DNA of 64,000 bases from Streptomyces flavofungini (GTDB lineage Bacteria; Actinomycetota; Actinomycetes; Streptomycetales; Streptomycetaceae), in NCBI RefSeq assembly GCF_030388665.1, contig NZ_CP128846.1, positions 992,001 to 1,056,000 on the forward strand, in the 5' to 3' direction. Of the stretch, positions 1 through 8,253 are shown piece after piece (position 1 is the stretch's first letter; each line of letters begins with the position of its first letter). A program made the translations under genes and the position numbers. The notes below the pieces were generated by a model that searched no databases, was not told the origin of the DNA, and was given only the letters and a program-made list of their open reading frames with translations.

Positions 1-2
1 CG

Positions 3-1322
3 CTGGCCTTCCTGCTGCCCGTGCCCTGGGTGACCGCCCTGCTCCTGCTGACCTGCCCGCTGCTGCCGCCGCCGATCCGGCCCGGCTGGCGGGGCCGACT
101 CGCCCTGGGCGCGGTGCTCGTCGCCGTCCTCCTCCCCTGGTGGACGACCCTGCGCAAGCCGCAGCGCCCGCCCACCAGCGACCTCTTCGCCCAACTCGCG
201 GGCCAGTGGCCCGGCGACGACTTCATCTACGGCGTGCGCACCATCGCGTCCGGCGCCCAGATCATGTGGTGCGCGGCCCTCGTCGTCCTGATCGCGCACC
301 TCTACGCCACCGGCACCGAGCCACGCCGCCTGGGCCCCGGCGCCCGGCGCGACTGCGTCACCCTGCTCCTGTTCGCCGCGACCGCGACCGTGATCGGCCG
401 CCCGGACAACTGGCTGCCCTACTGGACGACCGCCGCTGCGCTCTTCATGGCCTGGGCGGGCGCCCATCTGCTGCTTCCGCCCGCCCGCGCGGAGCACGCC
501 AAGCGGCTGCACCGCGTGACCGGCGCCGCGCACGCCCGGTTGCTCAACTCCCTGGCCCGCGCGCTGCTGTTCGCCGAGGGCCGCCACCGCTTCCTGACGT
601 CGTCCCGCGGCACCCTCGCCGACACGTCCCTGCCCGCCGACGACTGGGAGGACAAGTGGCAGAGCCTGCGCAGACCCACCCCGGCGGACGCGGCGCGCGA
701 GACGGCGCGGCTCAAGGCCGTCGCGCTCGGCGGCTCCGGGGGCCGCACCGCCTGGTCCAACGGCCTGACCGCGGTGTCCGCCGCGGCGCTGCTCACGCTG
801 CCGTGGACGGCGTGGACGGCGTGGCAGGCCCAGGGCTACAGCGGGGTGCCGGAGGCGGTGACCGTCGCGGGCGCGCCGACATGCGTGTGGCTCGCGCACG
901 GCTTCGTGTACGGATACCTGTATCCATGGCTGCGGGGGAACACCCCCGTGGCCAAGGCGGGTTGGATGTGGACCGTGATGTCGGCGGTGCAGGTGCTGCT
1001 GCTGGTGCCCCGGCTGCGGGTGCCGCAGGGACCGGTCGCGCTCTCGGTCTTCCTGCTCCTCGCCCAGAGCACCGTCCTGGCCCTCGGCCTCGCCCTGTTC
1101 TGGGAGATACGCCTGGTGCGCCGCGCCGACCTCCTCTGGGGCCACATCCGCAACTTCCGCCGCCTGTCGTCCCTCGCCACGCCGCTCAGCGCGGTCCTGG
1201 TGGCGACGATGGCGGCGGTGGCCACGGTGCTGGCGACGACGTGGGCGAACAACGTCACGTCCCCGGTGGACAACCCCAGCCCGTCCCCGTCGGCGACATC
1301 ATCGGCCCCGGAACGCCCCTGA
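3..1322 (+). CDS. multi-pass membrane protein, 5' end outside window
   Basis: The frame is open from the first bases, so the gene probably starts before the window; a GTG at 21 is only an internal candidate. About ten hydrophobic segments are visible. Roughly five lie in the first 150 residues, followed by a hydrophilic charged stretch (about residues 155-245 counted from the GTG) and about five more segments. The protein ends in a short Ser/Pro/Thr-rich tail. The soluble middle domain suggests a cytoplasmic sensory or interaction part, but I do not recognise the family. It ends at TGA 1320-1322 and is followed by a repeat-rich gap. Confidence 0.75.
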   Translation: MAFLLPVPWVTALLLLTCPLLPPPIRPGWRGRLALGAVLVAVLLPWWTTLRKPQRPPTSDLFAQLAGQWPGDDFIYGVRTIASGAQIMWCAALVVLIAHLYATGTEPRRLGPGARRDCVTLLLFAATATVIGRPDNWLPYWTTAAALFMAWAGAHLLLPPARAEHAKRLHRVTGAAHARLLNSLARALLFAEGRHRFLTSSRGTLADTSLPADDWEDKWQSLRRPTPADAARETARLKAVALGGSGGRTAWSNGLTAVSAAALLTLPWTAWTAWQAQGYSGVPEAVTVAGAPTCVWLAHGFVYGYLYPWLRGNTPVAKAGWMWTVMSAVQVLLLVPRLRVPQGPVALSVFLLLAQSTVLALGLALFWEIRLVRRADLLWGHIRNFRRLSSLATPLSAVLVATMAAVATVLATTWANNVTSPVDNPSPSPSATSSAPERP

Positions 1323-1619
1323 CGGAGTTGTCCCCCGAGCCTGACAGCCGGGGGGAAGCCCCCGAGCCTGACAGCGGGCGGGAGCCCTCGAAGGGGCGCG
1401 AGGAACTGCGCGCCCGATCACCAACCACCCGCAGCCGCGCCCTCACCGTCAAGAGGCACCCCGAAGCGCGAATGCCCACTCCCCCGGCCCCGCGGAAACC
1501 CACCCCGGCCAAGGCGCACCCCGGCAGAGGCGCCCTCGGCAAAGGCGCCCCCGGCCAAAGCGCCCTCGGCCAAGGCGCCCCCGCCAGCCAGGGCGCCCCG
1601 GCAAAGGCGCACCCGCCAC
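1323..1619. repeat. gene-free repeat-rich spacer
   Basis: Between a plus-strand stop and a minus-strand stop. It holds two copies of a 17-bp direct repeat (1332-1348 and 1359-1375, containing GAGCCTGACAGC). At about 1390-1440 there is a stretch resembling the GGGGCGCG..GAACTGCGCG intergenic element also seen near 14.8 and 38.85 kb. From about 1505 to 1617 there is a degenerate tandem array built on AAAGGCGCCC/CGGC blocks of about 12-15 bp. No convincing gene is seen. Some hairpin capacity could terminate both flanking genes. Confidence 0.6.
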
Positions 1620-3797
1620 TCACGTCGCGTCCGCCAGCGCCAGCTCATGCAGCCGGTCCGGCGGCCCGGGCCGGGCGTAGTACCAGCCCTGAGCCGTGTC
1701 ACAGCCCAGCTCACGCAGCTGATCGGCCTGCGCACCGGTCTCGACCCCCTCCACCGTGACGGCCAGGTCAAGACTGTGCGCGAGGGACACGATGCCCTCG
1801 ATGATCTTCAGGTCGACCGGGTCGGCGGGGAAGTGCTGCATGCCCTGGGTGAAGGCGCGGTCGAGCTTGAGCACGCTGACCGGCAGGCGCCGCAGGTTCG
1901 CGAGGTTGGAGTACCCCGTGCCGAAGTCGTCGAGCGCGATGTCCACGCCCATCTCGGCGAGCCTGCGCAACGGCTTGAGCAGGTCGTCGTCGGCGCCGAT
2001 CAGCGCGGACTCGGTGACCTCCAGGCACAGGGAGCCGGGCGCGAGACCCGCGCGCTCCAGGATCTCGACGGTGTCGGAGACCAGGCCGGGGTGGGTGAGC
2101 TGGCACGGTGACAGGTTCACGTTGACGCGCAGCGGGCCGGGGGCCTGGTCCGCCCCGGTCGCGGCCTCCCAGGCACGCGCCTGACGTACCGACTGCTCCA
2201 GGACCCAGCGTCCCAGCGGCACGATGAGACCCGTGTGCTCGGCGAGCGGGATGAAGCGGTCCGGGCTGATGACGCCGTGCTGCGGGTGCAGCCAGCGCAC
2301 CAGGGCCTCGGCCCCGCGCACGCTGCCGTCACCGAGATGCACGAGCGGCTGGTACTCGATGAAGAACTCGCCGCGTTCCAGGGCCAACGGCAGGGCCGTG
2401 GTCAGACCGTGCCGGGTGATGGCGCGGGCGTCGGCCTCCGGGTCGGCCAGCTCGAAGCGGTTGCCGCCCGCGTGCTTGGCGCGGTACATCGTGATGTCGG
2501 CGCTGCGCAGGACCTCGGCGGCGCCGCGCTCGGCCGCGGGTCCCTCGACGATGCCGATGGAGCCGCGCACCGTCAGTTCGCGGCCGTCGACGCGGATCGG
2601 GGTGGCGAGCGCGTTCATGATGCGCCCGGCCAGCTCGTCGACCTCGTGCTCGGTGTCGGGGCCCGTGGTCAGCGCCACGAACTCGTCGCCGCCGAGCCGC
2701 GCGACCATCTCGCCGGGGGCGGTGGCACAGGCCTGGAGGCGGTCGGCGACCTCGACGAGGAGGCGGTCGCCCGCCGCGTGCCCGAGGCTGTCGTTGACGG
2801 TCTTGAAGCCGTCGAGGTCCAGGTAGCACAGACCGAAGCGGGAGCCCTCGCCCGCCGAGAGCGCCTTCTCCAGGCGCTCGAAGAACAGGGTCCGGTTGGG
2901 CAGGCCGGTGAGCGCGTCGTGGGTGGCCTCGTAGCGCAGGCGCAGATTGAGCAGGCGGCGCTCGGTGGTGTCCTCCATCAGCGCCAGCTGGTACTGCGGC
3001 GCCCCGTCGGCGTCGCGCAGCAGGGACACCGTCAGATTGGTCCACAGGACGGTGCCGTCGGGGCGGTAGAAGGCCTTCTCGACGCGGTAGTGCTCGCGGT
3101 CGCCGCGCACCAGTTCCTCGTAGAGGCGCCAGACGTGCGGGGAGTCGTCGGGGTGCGTCCACTCGGCCACGTTGCGGCCGCGCAGCTGGTGCTCCAGGCC
3201 GCCGAACATGCGGATCAGGGCGTCGTTGACCTCGAGGACCGTGCCCCTGAGGTCGGCGATGCCGATGCCGATGGCGGCGCCGTGGAAGACCGCGCGGAAC
3301 CGCGCCTCGCTGGCGTGCAGGGCCTCGGCGACGGTGCCGCGGGCGTCGAGGGCGGCCCGGGATATGGCCTCCTGCTCGGCGCGGGTGCGCTCGCGCAGCG
3401 CCCGGGCGAAGCCGGCGGCGACGGCGTGCTGGATCCGGGAGCAGCGGGCCCGCAGCTCCTCGCGGTCACCGGCGGCGGCCTCGGTCACCGCGGCATCGGC
3501 GGCGGTGGCGGCGCCGCAGTACAGCACCAGATAGGCCTCGACGACGTCGAGCGTGCGGCTCAGGGCCTCCGGCTCGGTGCAGTGCGCCTCGACGAGGGCG
3601 GCGCCCACGGACTCACTGGCGGCGGCGTGGAAGACCCGCTCCTCCAGGGCCGTCCGCAACTGCCGGGCCAGCGGCAGCAATCGGCTCTCGAACTCGGGGC
3701 GGGTGAGCGAGGTGGCGGTCACCGGGAACAGCGCGCGGCTCCAGATGGTGGCGAACCTGCGCAGTCTGTCCTCCGGCCCGTCCTGGTCCGCGCTCAA
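1620..3797 (-). CDS. PAS-GGDEF-EAL c-di-GMP cyclase/phosphodiesterase (RmdA-like)
   Basis: Cytoplasmic 725-residue protein predicted to make and/or break c-di-GMP. It has an alpha-helical N-terminus (1-160), a PAS/PAC domain (about 164-280), GGDEF (about 285-450; intact GGDEF at 369-373) and EAL (about 465-715; EAL at 497-499, with conserved LDDFGTGYS at about 622-630 and KLDRAF). The RxxD product-inhibition site before GGDEF is not conserved (APGE instead). Length and layout match Streptomyces RmdA (SCO0928 type), a hydrolase affecting development; this match is from memory. The TTG start overlaps the TGA of the upstream methyltransferase, suggesting coupling, though an alternative start is possible. 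Confidence 0.9.
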   Translation of the reverse strand: MSADQDGPEDRLRRFATIWSRALFPVTATSLTRPEFESRLLPLARQLRTALEERVFHAAASESVGAALVEAHCTEPEALSRTLDVVEAYLVLYCGAATAADAAVTEAAAGDREELRARCSRIQHAVAAGFARALRERTRAEQEAISRAALDARGTVAEALHASEARFRAVFHGAAIGIGIADLRGTVLEVNDALIRMFGGLEHQLRGRNVAEWTHPDDSPHVWRLYEELVRGDREHYRVEKAFYRPDGTVLWTNLTVSLLRDADGAPQYQLALMEDTTERRLLNLRLRYEATHDALTGLPNRTLFFERLEKALSAGEGSRFGLCYLDLDGFKTVNDSLGHAAGDRLLVEVADRLQACATAPGEMVARLGGDEFVALTTGPDTEHEVDELAGRIMNALATPIRVDGRELTVRGSIGIVEGPAAERGAAEVLRSADITMYRAKHAGGNRFELADPEADARAITRHGLTTALPLALERGEFFIEYQPLVHLGDGSVRGAEALVRWLHPQHGVISPDRFIPLAEHTGLIVPLGRWVLEQSVRQARAWEAATGADQAPGPLRVNVNLSPCQLTHPGLVSDTVEILERAGLAPGSLCLEVTESALIGADDDLLKPLRRLAEMGVDIALDDFGTGYSNLANLRRLPVSVLKLDRAFTQGMQHFPADPVDLKIIEGIVSLAHSLDLAVTVEGVETGAQADQLRELGCDTAQGWYYARPGPPDRLHELALADAT

Positions 3798-4606
3798 CGC
3801 TTGCGCCCCACGCCGGCGAACCCGGAGAAGGACCAGGGGTCCTCCTCCGCGAGCTCCGTGTCGGCCCGCCAGTGCGGCATCGGCACGAGGCCGGGTTCCA
3901 CCATGTCGTATCCCTCGAAGAACCGCGCGATCTCGGCACGCGATCGCATGATCAATGGATTGCGGATGTCCTTGTACACGCCGACGGTCCCGTCGGCCTG
4001 TTCCTGCGGGACCGGTATCCCTTCGTACGAGGCGTGCGTCACGGCGATCGGGCTGCCGGGCGGCAGCGCGTCCCGCAGTTCGGCGACCGCCGCGTAGGGA
4101 TCGTACGCGTCCTCGACGAAGTGGAGTATGGCCACCAGTAAAAGCGCCACTGGCCGATCGAGGTCCAGGAGGCTTCCGACCTCGGAACTCCCCAGGATGT
4201 CGCGGGGTTTCCGCAGATCCGCGTAGGCCGCCGCGGCCTGGTCATTGCCTTCGAGAACCGCACGGCTGTGCGCAACGGCGACCGGGTCGTGGTCGACGTA
4301 CACGACGCGGGCGGCGCTGTCGGCCCGCTGTGCGATCTCGTGGACATTGCCGAACGTGGGGATGCCCGAGCCGATGTCGAGGAACTGCGTGACGCCCTCG
4401 TCGACGCAGAAACGCACTGCTCGGCGCATGAAGGCACGATTCGCCTGCATGATCTTGGGGAGCCCCGGCATGAACTCCATCGCCTTGCGCGCGGCCTCCC
4501 GGTCCGCCTCGAAGTTGTGCGAGCCGCCCAGATAGTGGTCGTACATCCGGGCCACGCTCGGCATCGTCATGTCGATGCCCGGCGGGGCCCAGTCGGGACG
4601 CTCCAT
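3794..4606 (-). CDS. SAM-dependent methyltransferase, DUF574 / Methyltransf_19 family
   Basis: 270-residue Rossmann methyltransferase of the actinobacterial DUF574 family. Visible marks are the N-terminal SVARMYDHYLGG block typical of the family, the SAM-binding FLDIGSGIPT motif (about residues 78-87) and an acidic VYVDHDP strand-2 motif. The substrate is unknown. I place the start at ATG 4606 because GGAG sits five bases upstream; the GTG at 4612 overlaps that ribosome site. Its stop overlaps the start of the c-di-GMP gene, so the two are probably co-transcribed and co-translated. Many Streptomyces carry several paralogues. Confidence 0.88.
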   Translation of the reverse strand: MERPDWAPPGIDMTMPSVARMYDHYLGGSHNFEADREAARKAMEFMPGLPKIMQANRAFMRRAVRFCVDEGVTQFLDIGSGIPTFGNVHEIAQRADSAARVVYVDHDPVAVAHSRAVLEGNDQAAAAYADLRKPRDILGSSEVGSLLDLDRPVALLLVAILHFVEDAYDPYAAVAELRDALPPGSPIAVTHASYEGIPVPQEQADGTVGVYKDIRNPLIMRSRAEIARFFEGYDMVEPGLVPMPHWRADTELAEEDPWSFSGFAGVGRKR

Positions 4607-4753
4607 CAACACTCCAAGGCTTAGGCGTAATCAAGGCGAGCCGGTGTTCGAAGGTGAGGCTACTGATCGTCAGCCAACGGAGCGAGTCCAAACGGAAATT
4701 GGCCGTCCGTTCTCGGTCACTGCCTTTGGCAAGTGCCGCACACAGCCCAAAGA

Positions 4754-4796
4754 ACCGGTCCATTCCTTCCCTTTGGTGCGGAAGGAACGGACCGGT
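4754..4796 (-). terminator. stem-loop terminator after the lipoprotein gene
   Basis: 17-bp inverted repeat (4754-4770 and 4780-4796, one mismatch, ACCGGTCC...GGACCGGT ends) with a 9-base loop. It lies about 60 bases past the lipoprotein stop and upstream of the methyltransferase. There is no T-run, as is usual in high-GC actinomycetes. Confidence 0.75.
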
Positions 4797-4858
4797 CTGA
4801 GTGGGGGGAGGGCGGCTGCTGTACTCGATGAACCGCCGTACCCGATGAACCGCGCGGG

Positions 4859-5866
4859 CTACTTCGTGGCGCCCACCGCCTTGCCGGTGGGCGCGGCGGC
4901 GAACCAGGTGCCGCCGACGCCCTGCCCGTTGGTGTCGCCGGGCTTCTTGTCGCCGGCGAAGGTGTACAGCGGCCAGCAGTCGATGGTCTGCTGCTTGAGC
5001 CCGTCCGGGCGGTTGAAGGTGACGAAACCCTTCTTCAGGATGCCCTTGGTGTCGTTCTTGGCCACCGGCTTGACCACGGGCCACTTCTCCAGGCAGGCGC
5101 CGGTGCACGCGGACTTCATGGGCCAGGCGGAGTCCTTGGTGAAGCGGTAGACGGTCATGCCGTTCTTGTCGACGACGATCTCGCCGAGCTCGGGGTCGTT
5201 GCGGGTGGAGAGTCCGGCCGGGTCGGCGGGCTTGCCGGCGTCGCCGCCGGAGTCCGCGCCCGAGTCGGCGGCGGGCGCGGCCTTCTTCCCGTCGGGCGCG
5301 GCGGCGTACCAGGTGCCGCCCACGCCCTGACCCTTGGCGTCGCCGGGCTTGGCGTCCTTGGCGAACCGGTACATCGGCCAGCCGTCGATGGTCAGCTGCT
5401 TGCTGCCGTCGGACCGGGTGACCTCGCCGAGCAGCGACTCGTCGACGCCGGGGGCGGCCTTGGCGCCCTTGGCCGCCACCACGGGCCAGGCGGTCTCGCA
5501 GGCGCCGTCGCAGTTGGACTTGGGGGGCTCGGCGGTGTCCTTGTCGAAGCGGTAGAGCGTGAAGCCCTCGCTGTCGGTGACGACCTTGCCGAGCTTCTTG
5601 CTGTCCCACACGGACAGCTGCCCGGCGGCCTTCGCCTTGCTCTTGCCGCTCCCGGAGTCCGAGCCGTAGCCACCGCCCGAGCCGTAGCCGTCGCCCGCGC
5701 CCGCCCCGTCCTTGACCGGAGCCTCGTTGCCCACGTTCTGGCCCTTGGGGGTCTGCTCCCCCTTCTCCTGACCGCACGCCGTCGTCAGCGCCAGCATGGC
5801 CGCAGCTGCTGCTACGAGCGAGGCGCTCCGCCAGGCCCTGGGGGAACCCCCTGATACATGCTGCAT
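4859..5866 (-). CDS. secreted lipoprotein with duplicated Lipoprotein_15 (COG4315) repeats
   Basis: 335-residue lipoprotein. A signal peptide ends in the lipobox LTTAC (Cys near residue 31), followed by a Gly/Ser/Lys linker to about residue 78. Two similar halves then follow (about 85-195 and 225-335). Each has the paired 'secreted repeat' signature: YRFDKDT/YRFTKDS, a Cys pair (CDGACETAWPVV, CTGACLEKWPVV), and WPMYRF/WPLYTF ending in GQGVGGTWYAAAP or GQGVGGTWFAAAP. The family is extracytoplasmic with unknown function. Start ATG 5866 is preferred over an upstream in-frame TTG because GGGAG lies six bases upstream. A similar gene lies near rmdA in S. coelicolor (SCO0930, from memory). Confidence 0.88.
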   Translation of the reverse strand: MQHVSGGSPRAWRSASLVAAAAAMLALTTACGQEKGEQTPKGQNVGNEAPVKDGAGAGDGYGSGGGYGSDSGSGKSKAKAAGQLSVWDSKKLGKVVTDSEGFTLYRFDKDTAEPPKSNCDGACETAWPVVAAKGAKAAPGVDESLLGEVTRSDGSKQLTIDGWPMYRFAKDAKPGDAKGQGVGGTWYAAAPDGKKAAPAADSGADSGGDAGKPADPAGLSTRNDPELGEIVVDKNGMTVYRFTKDSAWPMKSACTGACLEKWPVVKPVAKNDTKGILKKGFVTFNRPDGLKQQTIDCWPLYTFAGDKKPGDTNGQGVGGTWFAAAPTGKAVGATK

Positions 5867-6115
5867 CTTCAACTCCCGCTTAGTGCTTGGCTGTTGTGAC
5901 GCACGTAGCGTCCGGCGACGCCTGCTGCGTCACGCATGGCCCTAGGTACGGGCGGGAGTGGGCCAAGCGTTCAACGCGGCCGCGAAAAAGTTTCCGACGC
6001 CGCGTCGGCGGTCGCGGTGCGCCCTGCCGCGACCAGGGCGCGAACCCGCGTGCGGCCGGTCCCACGTTCGGACGACTGGCCGCCCGCTCGCGCCCGCGCG
6101 AGGGGCGCGCGGTCC
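5867..6115. promoter_or_regulatory. divergent intergenic region with 8-bp inverted repeat
   Basis: Separates the lipoprotein gene (minus) from the Pro-rich protein gene (plus). It contains a perfect inverted repeat GTGACGCA (5896-5903) / TGCGTCAC (5926-5933) close to the lipoprotein start, which is a candidate operator. Promoter hexamers are not clear enough to call. Confidence 0.4.
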
Positions 6116-6760
6116 ATGATCTCGATCGTGCCCGGATCCTCCAGGGGCCGTTCGGCCCCCGTCACACGCGCCCTCGCACTACTCACCCTGAGCTGGCTCC
6201 TCGGCGCACCGACGGGCGCCGTCGCGGTGACGCCCGCGGACGCGTGCGCGTACGCGTCCACCGGTCAGGGCGGAGCCGTCGTCGCGGGGAGCGGGCCGGG
6301 GTGCACGCCGCAGCCCACGCCCCCGCCGAAGCCGAAGCCCACACCCCCCAAACCCTCCCCGAAGCCACCCAAGCCGACGCAGCCCCCCAAAACCACCCCG
6401 ACGCCCGAACCGACACCCCCGAAGCCGACCCCCACACCCACCCCGGCCCCACCCCCCGAACCGACACCACCGCCCGAGCCCGCGCCGCCCCCGCCACCCG
6501 CTCCACCGCCACCCCGCGCGGCCCCCGCACCACGCCCGCCCGTCACTCCCCCACCGACCGTCGAACCCCAGGTCACACCCCCTCCCCCCGCCGCCCCGAA
6601 GGCCCGTCGCCCCGCCCCGTCACCCCCGCCCGTCGCCTACCCCGTGTACCACGCGCCGCCGCGCAAACAACCGCCCCGCGGCGGGCCGTCCCTGGTCTCG
6701 CTCACCCTGCTCGTCACCGCGCCCGCGGTGTTCGCCGTCGCAGCTCTGCGACCGCGCTGA
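6116..6760 (+). CDS. secreted proline-rich surface protein
   Basis: 214 residues. It has an N-terminal signal peptide (hydrophobic core ALALLTLSWLL, Ala-rich cleavage region) and a short Cys-containing segment (CAYAS...GPGC). About 120 residues are then nearly all Pro with Thr, Lys, Glu and Ala (PPKPTP-like units), followed by a C-terminal hydrophobic helix (SLVSLTLLVTAPAVFAVAAL) with a basic end. This is the layout of a wall-spanning protein with a membrane anchor; a Pro-rich rod crossing peptidoglycan is the likely role (inference). Start ATG 6116 is chosen because the signal peptide begins there. The next gene starts 15 bases after its stop, implying an operon. Confidence 0.75.
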   Translation: MISIVPGSSRGRSAPVTRALALLTLSWLLGAPTGAVAVTPADACAYASTGQGGAVVAGSGPGCTPQPTPPPKPKPTPPKPSPKPPKPTQPPKTTPTPEPTPPKPTPTPTPAPPPEPTPPPEPAPPPPPAPPPPRAAPAPRPPVTPPPTVEPQVTPPPPAAPKARRPAPSPPPVAYPVYHAPPRKQPPRGGPSLVSLTLLVTAPAVFAVAALRPR

Positions 6761-6775
6761 CCGCCGGAGGAACCC

Positions 6776-7540
6776 TTGTCGGAATGGCTTGTTCTCACCC
6801 TCGCGATGGCCGCCGCATGCGCCGTCGTCCTCGCCATCGTGGTGCTCCGGCACCGACGAACCTCCACGGACTATGACACTTCGGAAACTCCGGATGTCAT
6901 GGAGTACATGACGATGATGATCGGTGTGGTGTACGCCATCGTCCTCGGCCTCGCCATGGCCGGTGTGTGGGAGGCCCGCAGCGCCGCCCAGGATCATGTG
7001 CGTGCCGAGGCCCAGGCCCTGCACGAGGTCCATGAGCGGGTCCGGGTGTACCCGCGGGAGGCACGGGAACGGATCCGCGACGATGTACGGGCGTATGTCG
7101 GCCATGTCGTGAGCACGGAGTGGGACACCATGACCGAGCGCGGCGAGCTGACCGAGCGCGGGGACGAACTCCTCGCCCGGCTGCGGAACGACGTCACCGA
7201 CTACGAACCGAAGTCCGACTTCCAGGCCCAGGCCTACCAGCCCCTGATCGACCAGGTCTCGCTCGCCGACGACGCCCGCGGCGCCCGCGGCGACAGCGCG
7301 GAGGCCACCATGCCGGGCGTCGTCTGGTTCGGCCTCATCACCGGCGGCCTCGTCACGGTGGGCCTCATCTTCGCCCTCCAGATCCGCCGCACCACCCGCG
7401 AACTGATCCTCGCCGGACTCTTCTCCGCCCTGATCGCCTTCCTGCTCTTCCTCATCTGGGACTTCGACGCGCCCTACGGCCGCGGCATCGGGGCGACGGC
7501 GGAGCCGTTCGAGGCGCTGTTCCCGGACGCGCGCTCATAG
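6776..7540 (+). CDS. DUF4239 integral membrane protein
   Basis: 254-residue membrane protein of the DUF4239 (bestrophin-like) family. It has two N-terminal membrane helices (about 5-25 and 44-66), a 110-residue hydrophilic loop rich in Glu/Arg, then two C-terminal helices (about 183-202 and 208-228) and a short tail. The family is common in Streptomyces and its biochemical role is unknown. The start is TTG 6776, supported by GGAGG eight bases upstream. It lies 15 bases downstream of the Pro-rich protein gene and is probably co-expressed. Confidence 0.85.
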   Translation: MSEWLVLTLAMAAACAVVLAIVVLRHRRTSTDYDTSETPDVMEYMTMMIGVVYAIVLGLAMAGVWEARSAAQDHVRAEAQALHEVHERVRVYPREARERIRDDVRAYVGHVVSTEWDTMTERGELTERGDELLARLRNDVTDYEPKSDFQAQAYQPLIDQVSLADDARGARGDSAEATMPGVVWFGLITGGLVTVGLIFALQIRRTTRELILAGLFSALIAFLLFLIWDFDAPYGRGIGATAEPFEALFPDARS

Positions 7541-7632
7541 CGCCGTCCGGCGGACCGGCGGCGCGGGACACAGGGCCGGGCCGGGTCAACCCTTCGGGAG
7601 GCACGGATCAGGTCCCCGCCCGGCCGCCGCGG

Positions 7633-7665
7633 GGGCCACCGGCCCTGGGGAAGTACCGGTGGCCC
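7633..7665. terminator. perfect 10-bp stem-loop downstream of DUF4239 gene
   Basis: GGGCCACCGG (7633-7642) pairs with CCGGTGGCCC (7656-7665) around a 13-base loop, about 90 bases after the stop codon. Likely transcription terminator. Confidence 0.65.
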
Positions 7666-7755
7666 AGCCGCCGGACGCCCCCGTGTGTTCCCCCGTGGCG
7701 TTCCATCCGTGCGGCATATGCGTCATCAAACCCCCGACCCCGCCCCGCGGGGAGT

Positions 7756-7791
7756 GTGTGCGCCGCGCCAATGTGTGCGCGGCGCGCACAC
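7756..7791. repeat. GC-rich near-perfect hairpin
   Basis: GTGTGCGCCGCGC (7756-7768) faces GCGCGGCGCGCACAC (7777-7791), complementary apart from a two-base insertion, with an 8-base loop. Function unknown; it could be a second terminator or a protein-binding palindrome. Confidence 0.5.
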
Positions 7792-7850
7792 GGTGTGTGA
7801 CCCGCACGGACCGGCGACCACCGGAAGTCCACCTTCCACCCGGACCCCGC

Positions 7851-8046
7851 CCTCTCCACCTCTCCACCTCTCCACCTCTCCGCCTCTCCGCCTCTCCACC
7901 TCTCCGCCTCTCCGCCTCTCCGCCTCTCCGCCTCTCCGCCTCTCCGCCTCTCCGCCTCTCCGCCCCCTCTCTCCCTCGCCCTCTCCCCAGCCTCCTTCCC
8001 AGCCCTCCCTCGCCCCCTCGCCCTCCCTCGCCCTCCCTCGCCCTCC
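7851..8046. repeat. 8-bp tandem repeat array in polypyrimidine tract
   Basis: Fourteen contiguous units of CCTCTCC(A/G) run from 7851 to 7962 (four end in A, ten in G). A pyrimidine-rich stretch follows, with CCCTCCCTCG-like 10-bp units (about 8001-8046). The plus strand is almost purine-free for nearly 200 bases, a composition able to form triplex (H-DNA) or slip during replication. Confidence 0.9.
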
Positions 8047-8169
8047 GCGCCTGACGCCCTGCCACATCCCCGCGCCCGTACCGCCACGCCGCGCCGCCCC
8101 GTTCCCCTGTCCGGCCCACAGGAATGCCCCGTTCGCACGACACCGATCGCGGGCGGGCCCGGCCCTGCC

Positions 8170-8175
8170 TAGCGT
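8170..8175 (+). promoter_or_regulatory. putative -10 element
   Basis: TAGCGT, close to the Streptomyces vegetative consensus TAGNNT, about 79 bases before the start at 8254. No clear -35 is called. Confidence 0.4.
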
Positions 8176-8253
8176 TCGGGACATCGAGGTGCATAACAGG
8201 CGCAAGCGGAAGAAGGTCCGCGGCTGCTCCTCGGGGACCCGGAGGATTTGCTC

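Larger units (their letters stand above)
7541..8253. other. 713-bp gene-free region with repeats and hairpins
   Basis: No convincing gene on either strand. It contains a terminator-like hairpin (7633-7665), a GC-rich hairpin (7756-7791), an 8-bp tandem repeat within a long polypyrimidine tract (7851-8046) and a probable promoter with -10 TAGCGT at 8170-8175 for the next gene. Open frames across the tract are low-complexity artefacts, because an 8-bp period is open in several frames. Confidence 0.7.

Noticed and set aside
2235..4097. A 620-codon plus-strand frame
   Set aside because: Antisense to the GGDEF/EAL and methyltransferase genes, which have clear motifs; no ribosome site or domain.
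4613..4680. tRNA gene suggested by a TTCGAA-like T-loop string
   Set aside because: No cloverleaf arms or acceptor stem around it. The same string at about 15015 lies inside a coding gene.
7851..7962. CRISPR array
   Set aside because: Repeats are contiguous 8-bp units without spacers and no cas genes are near.
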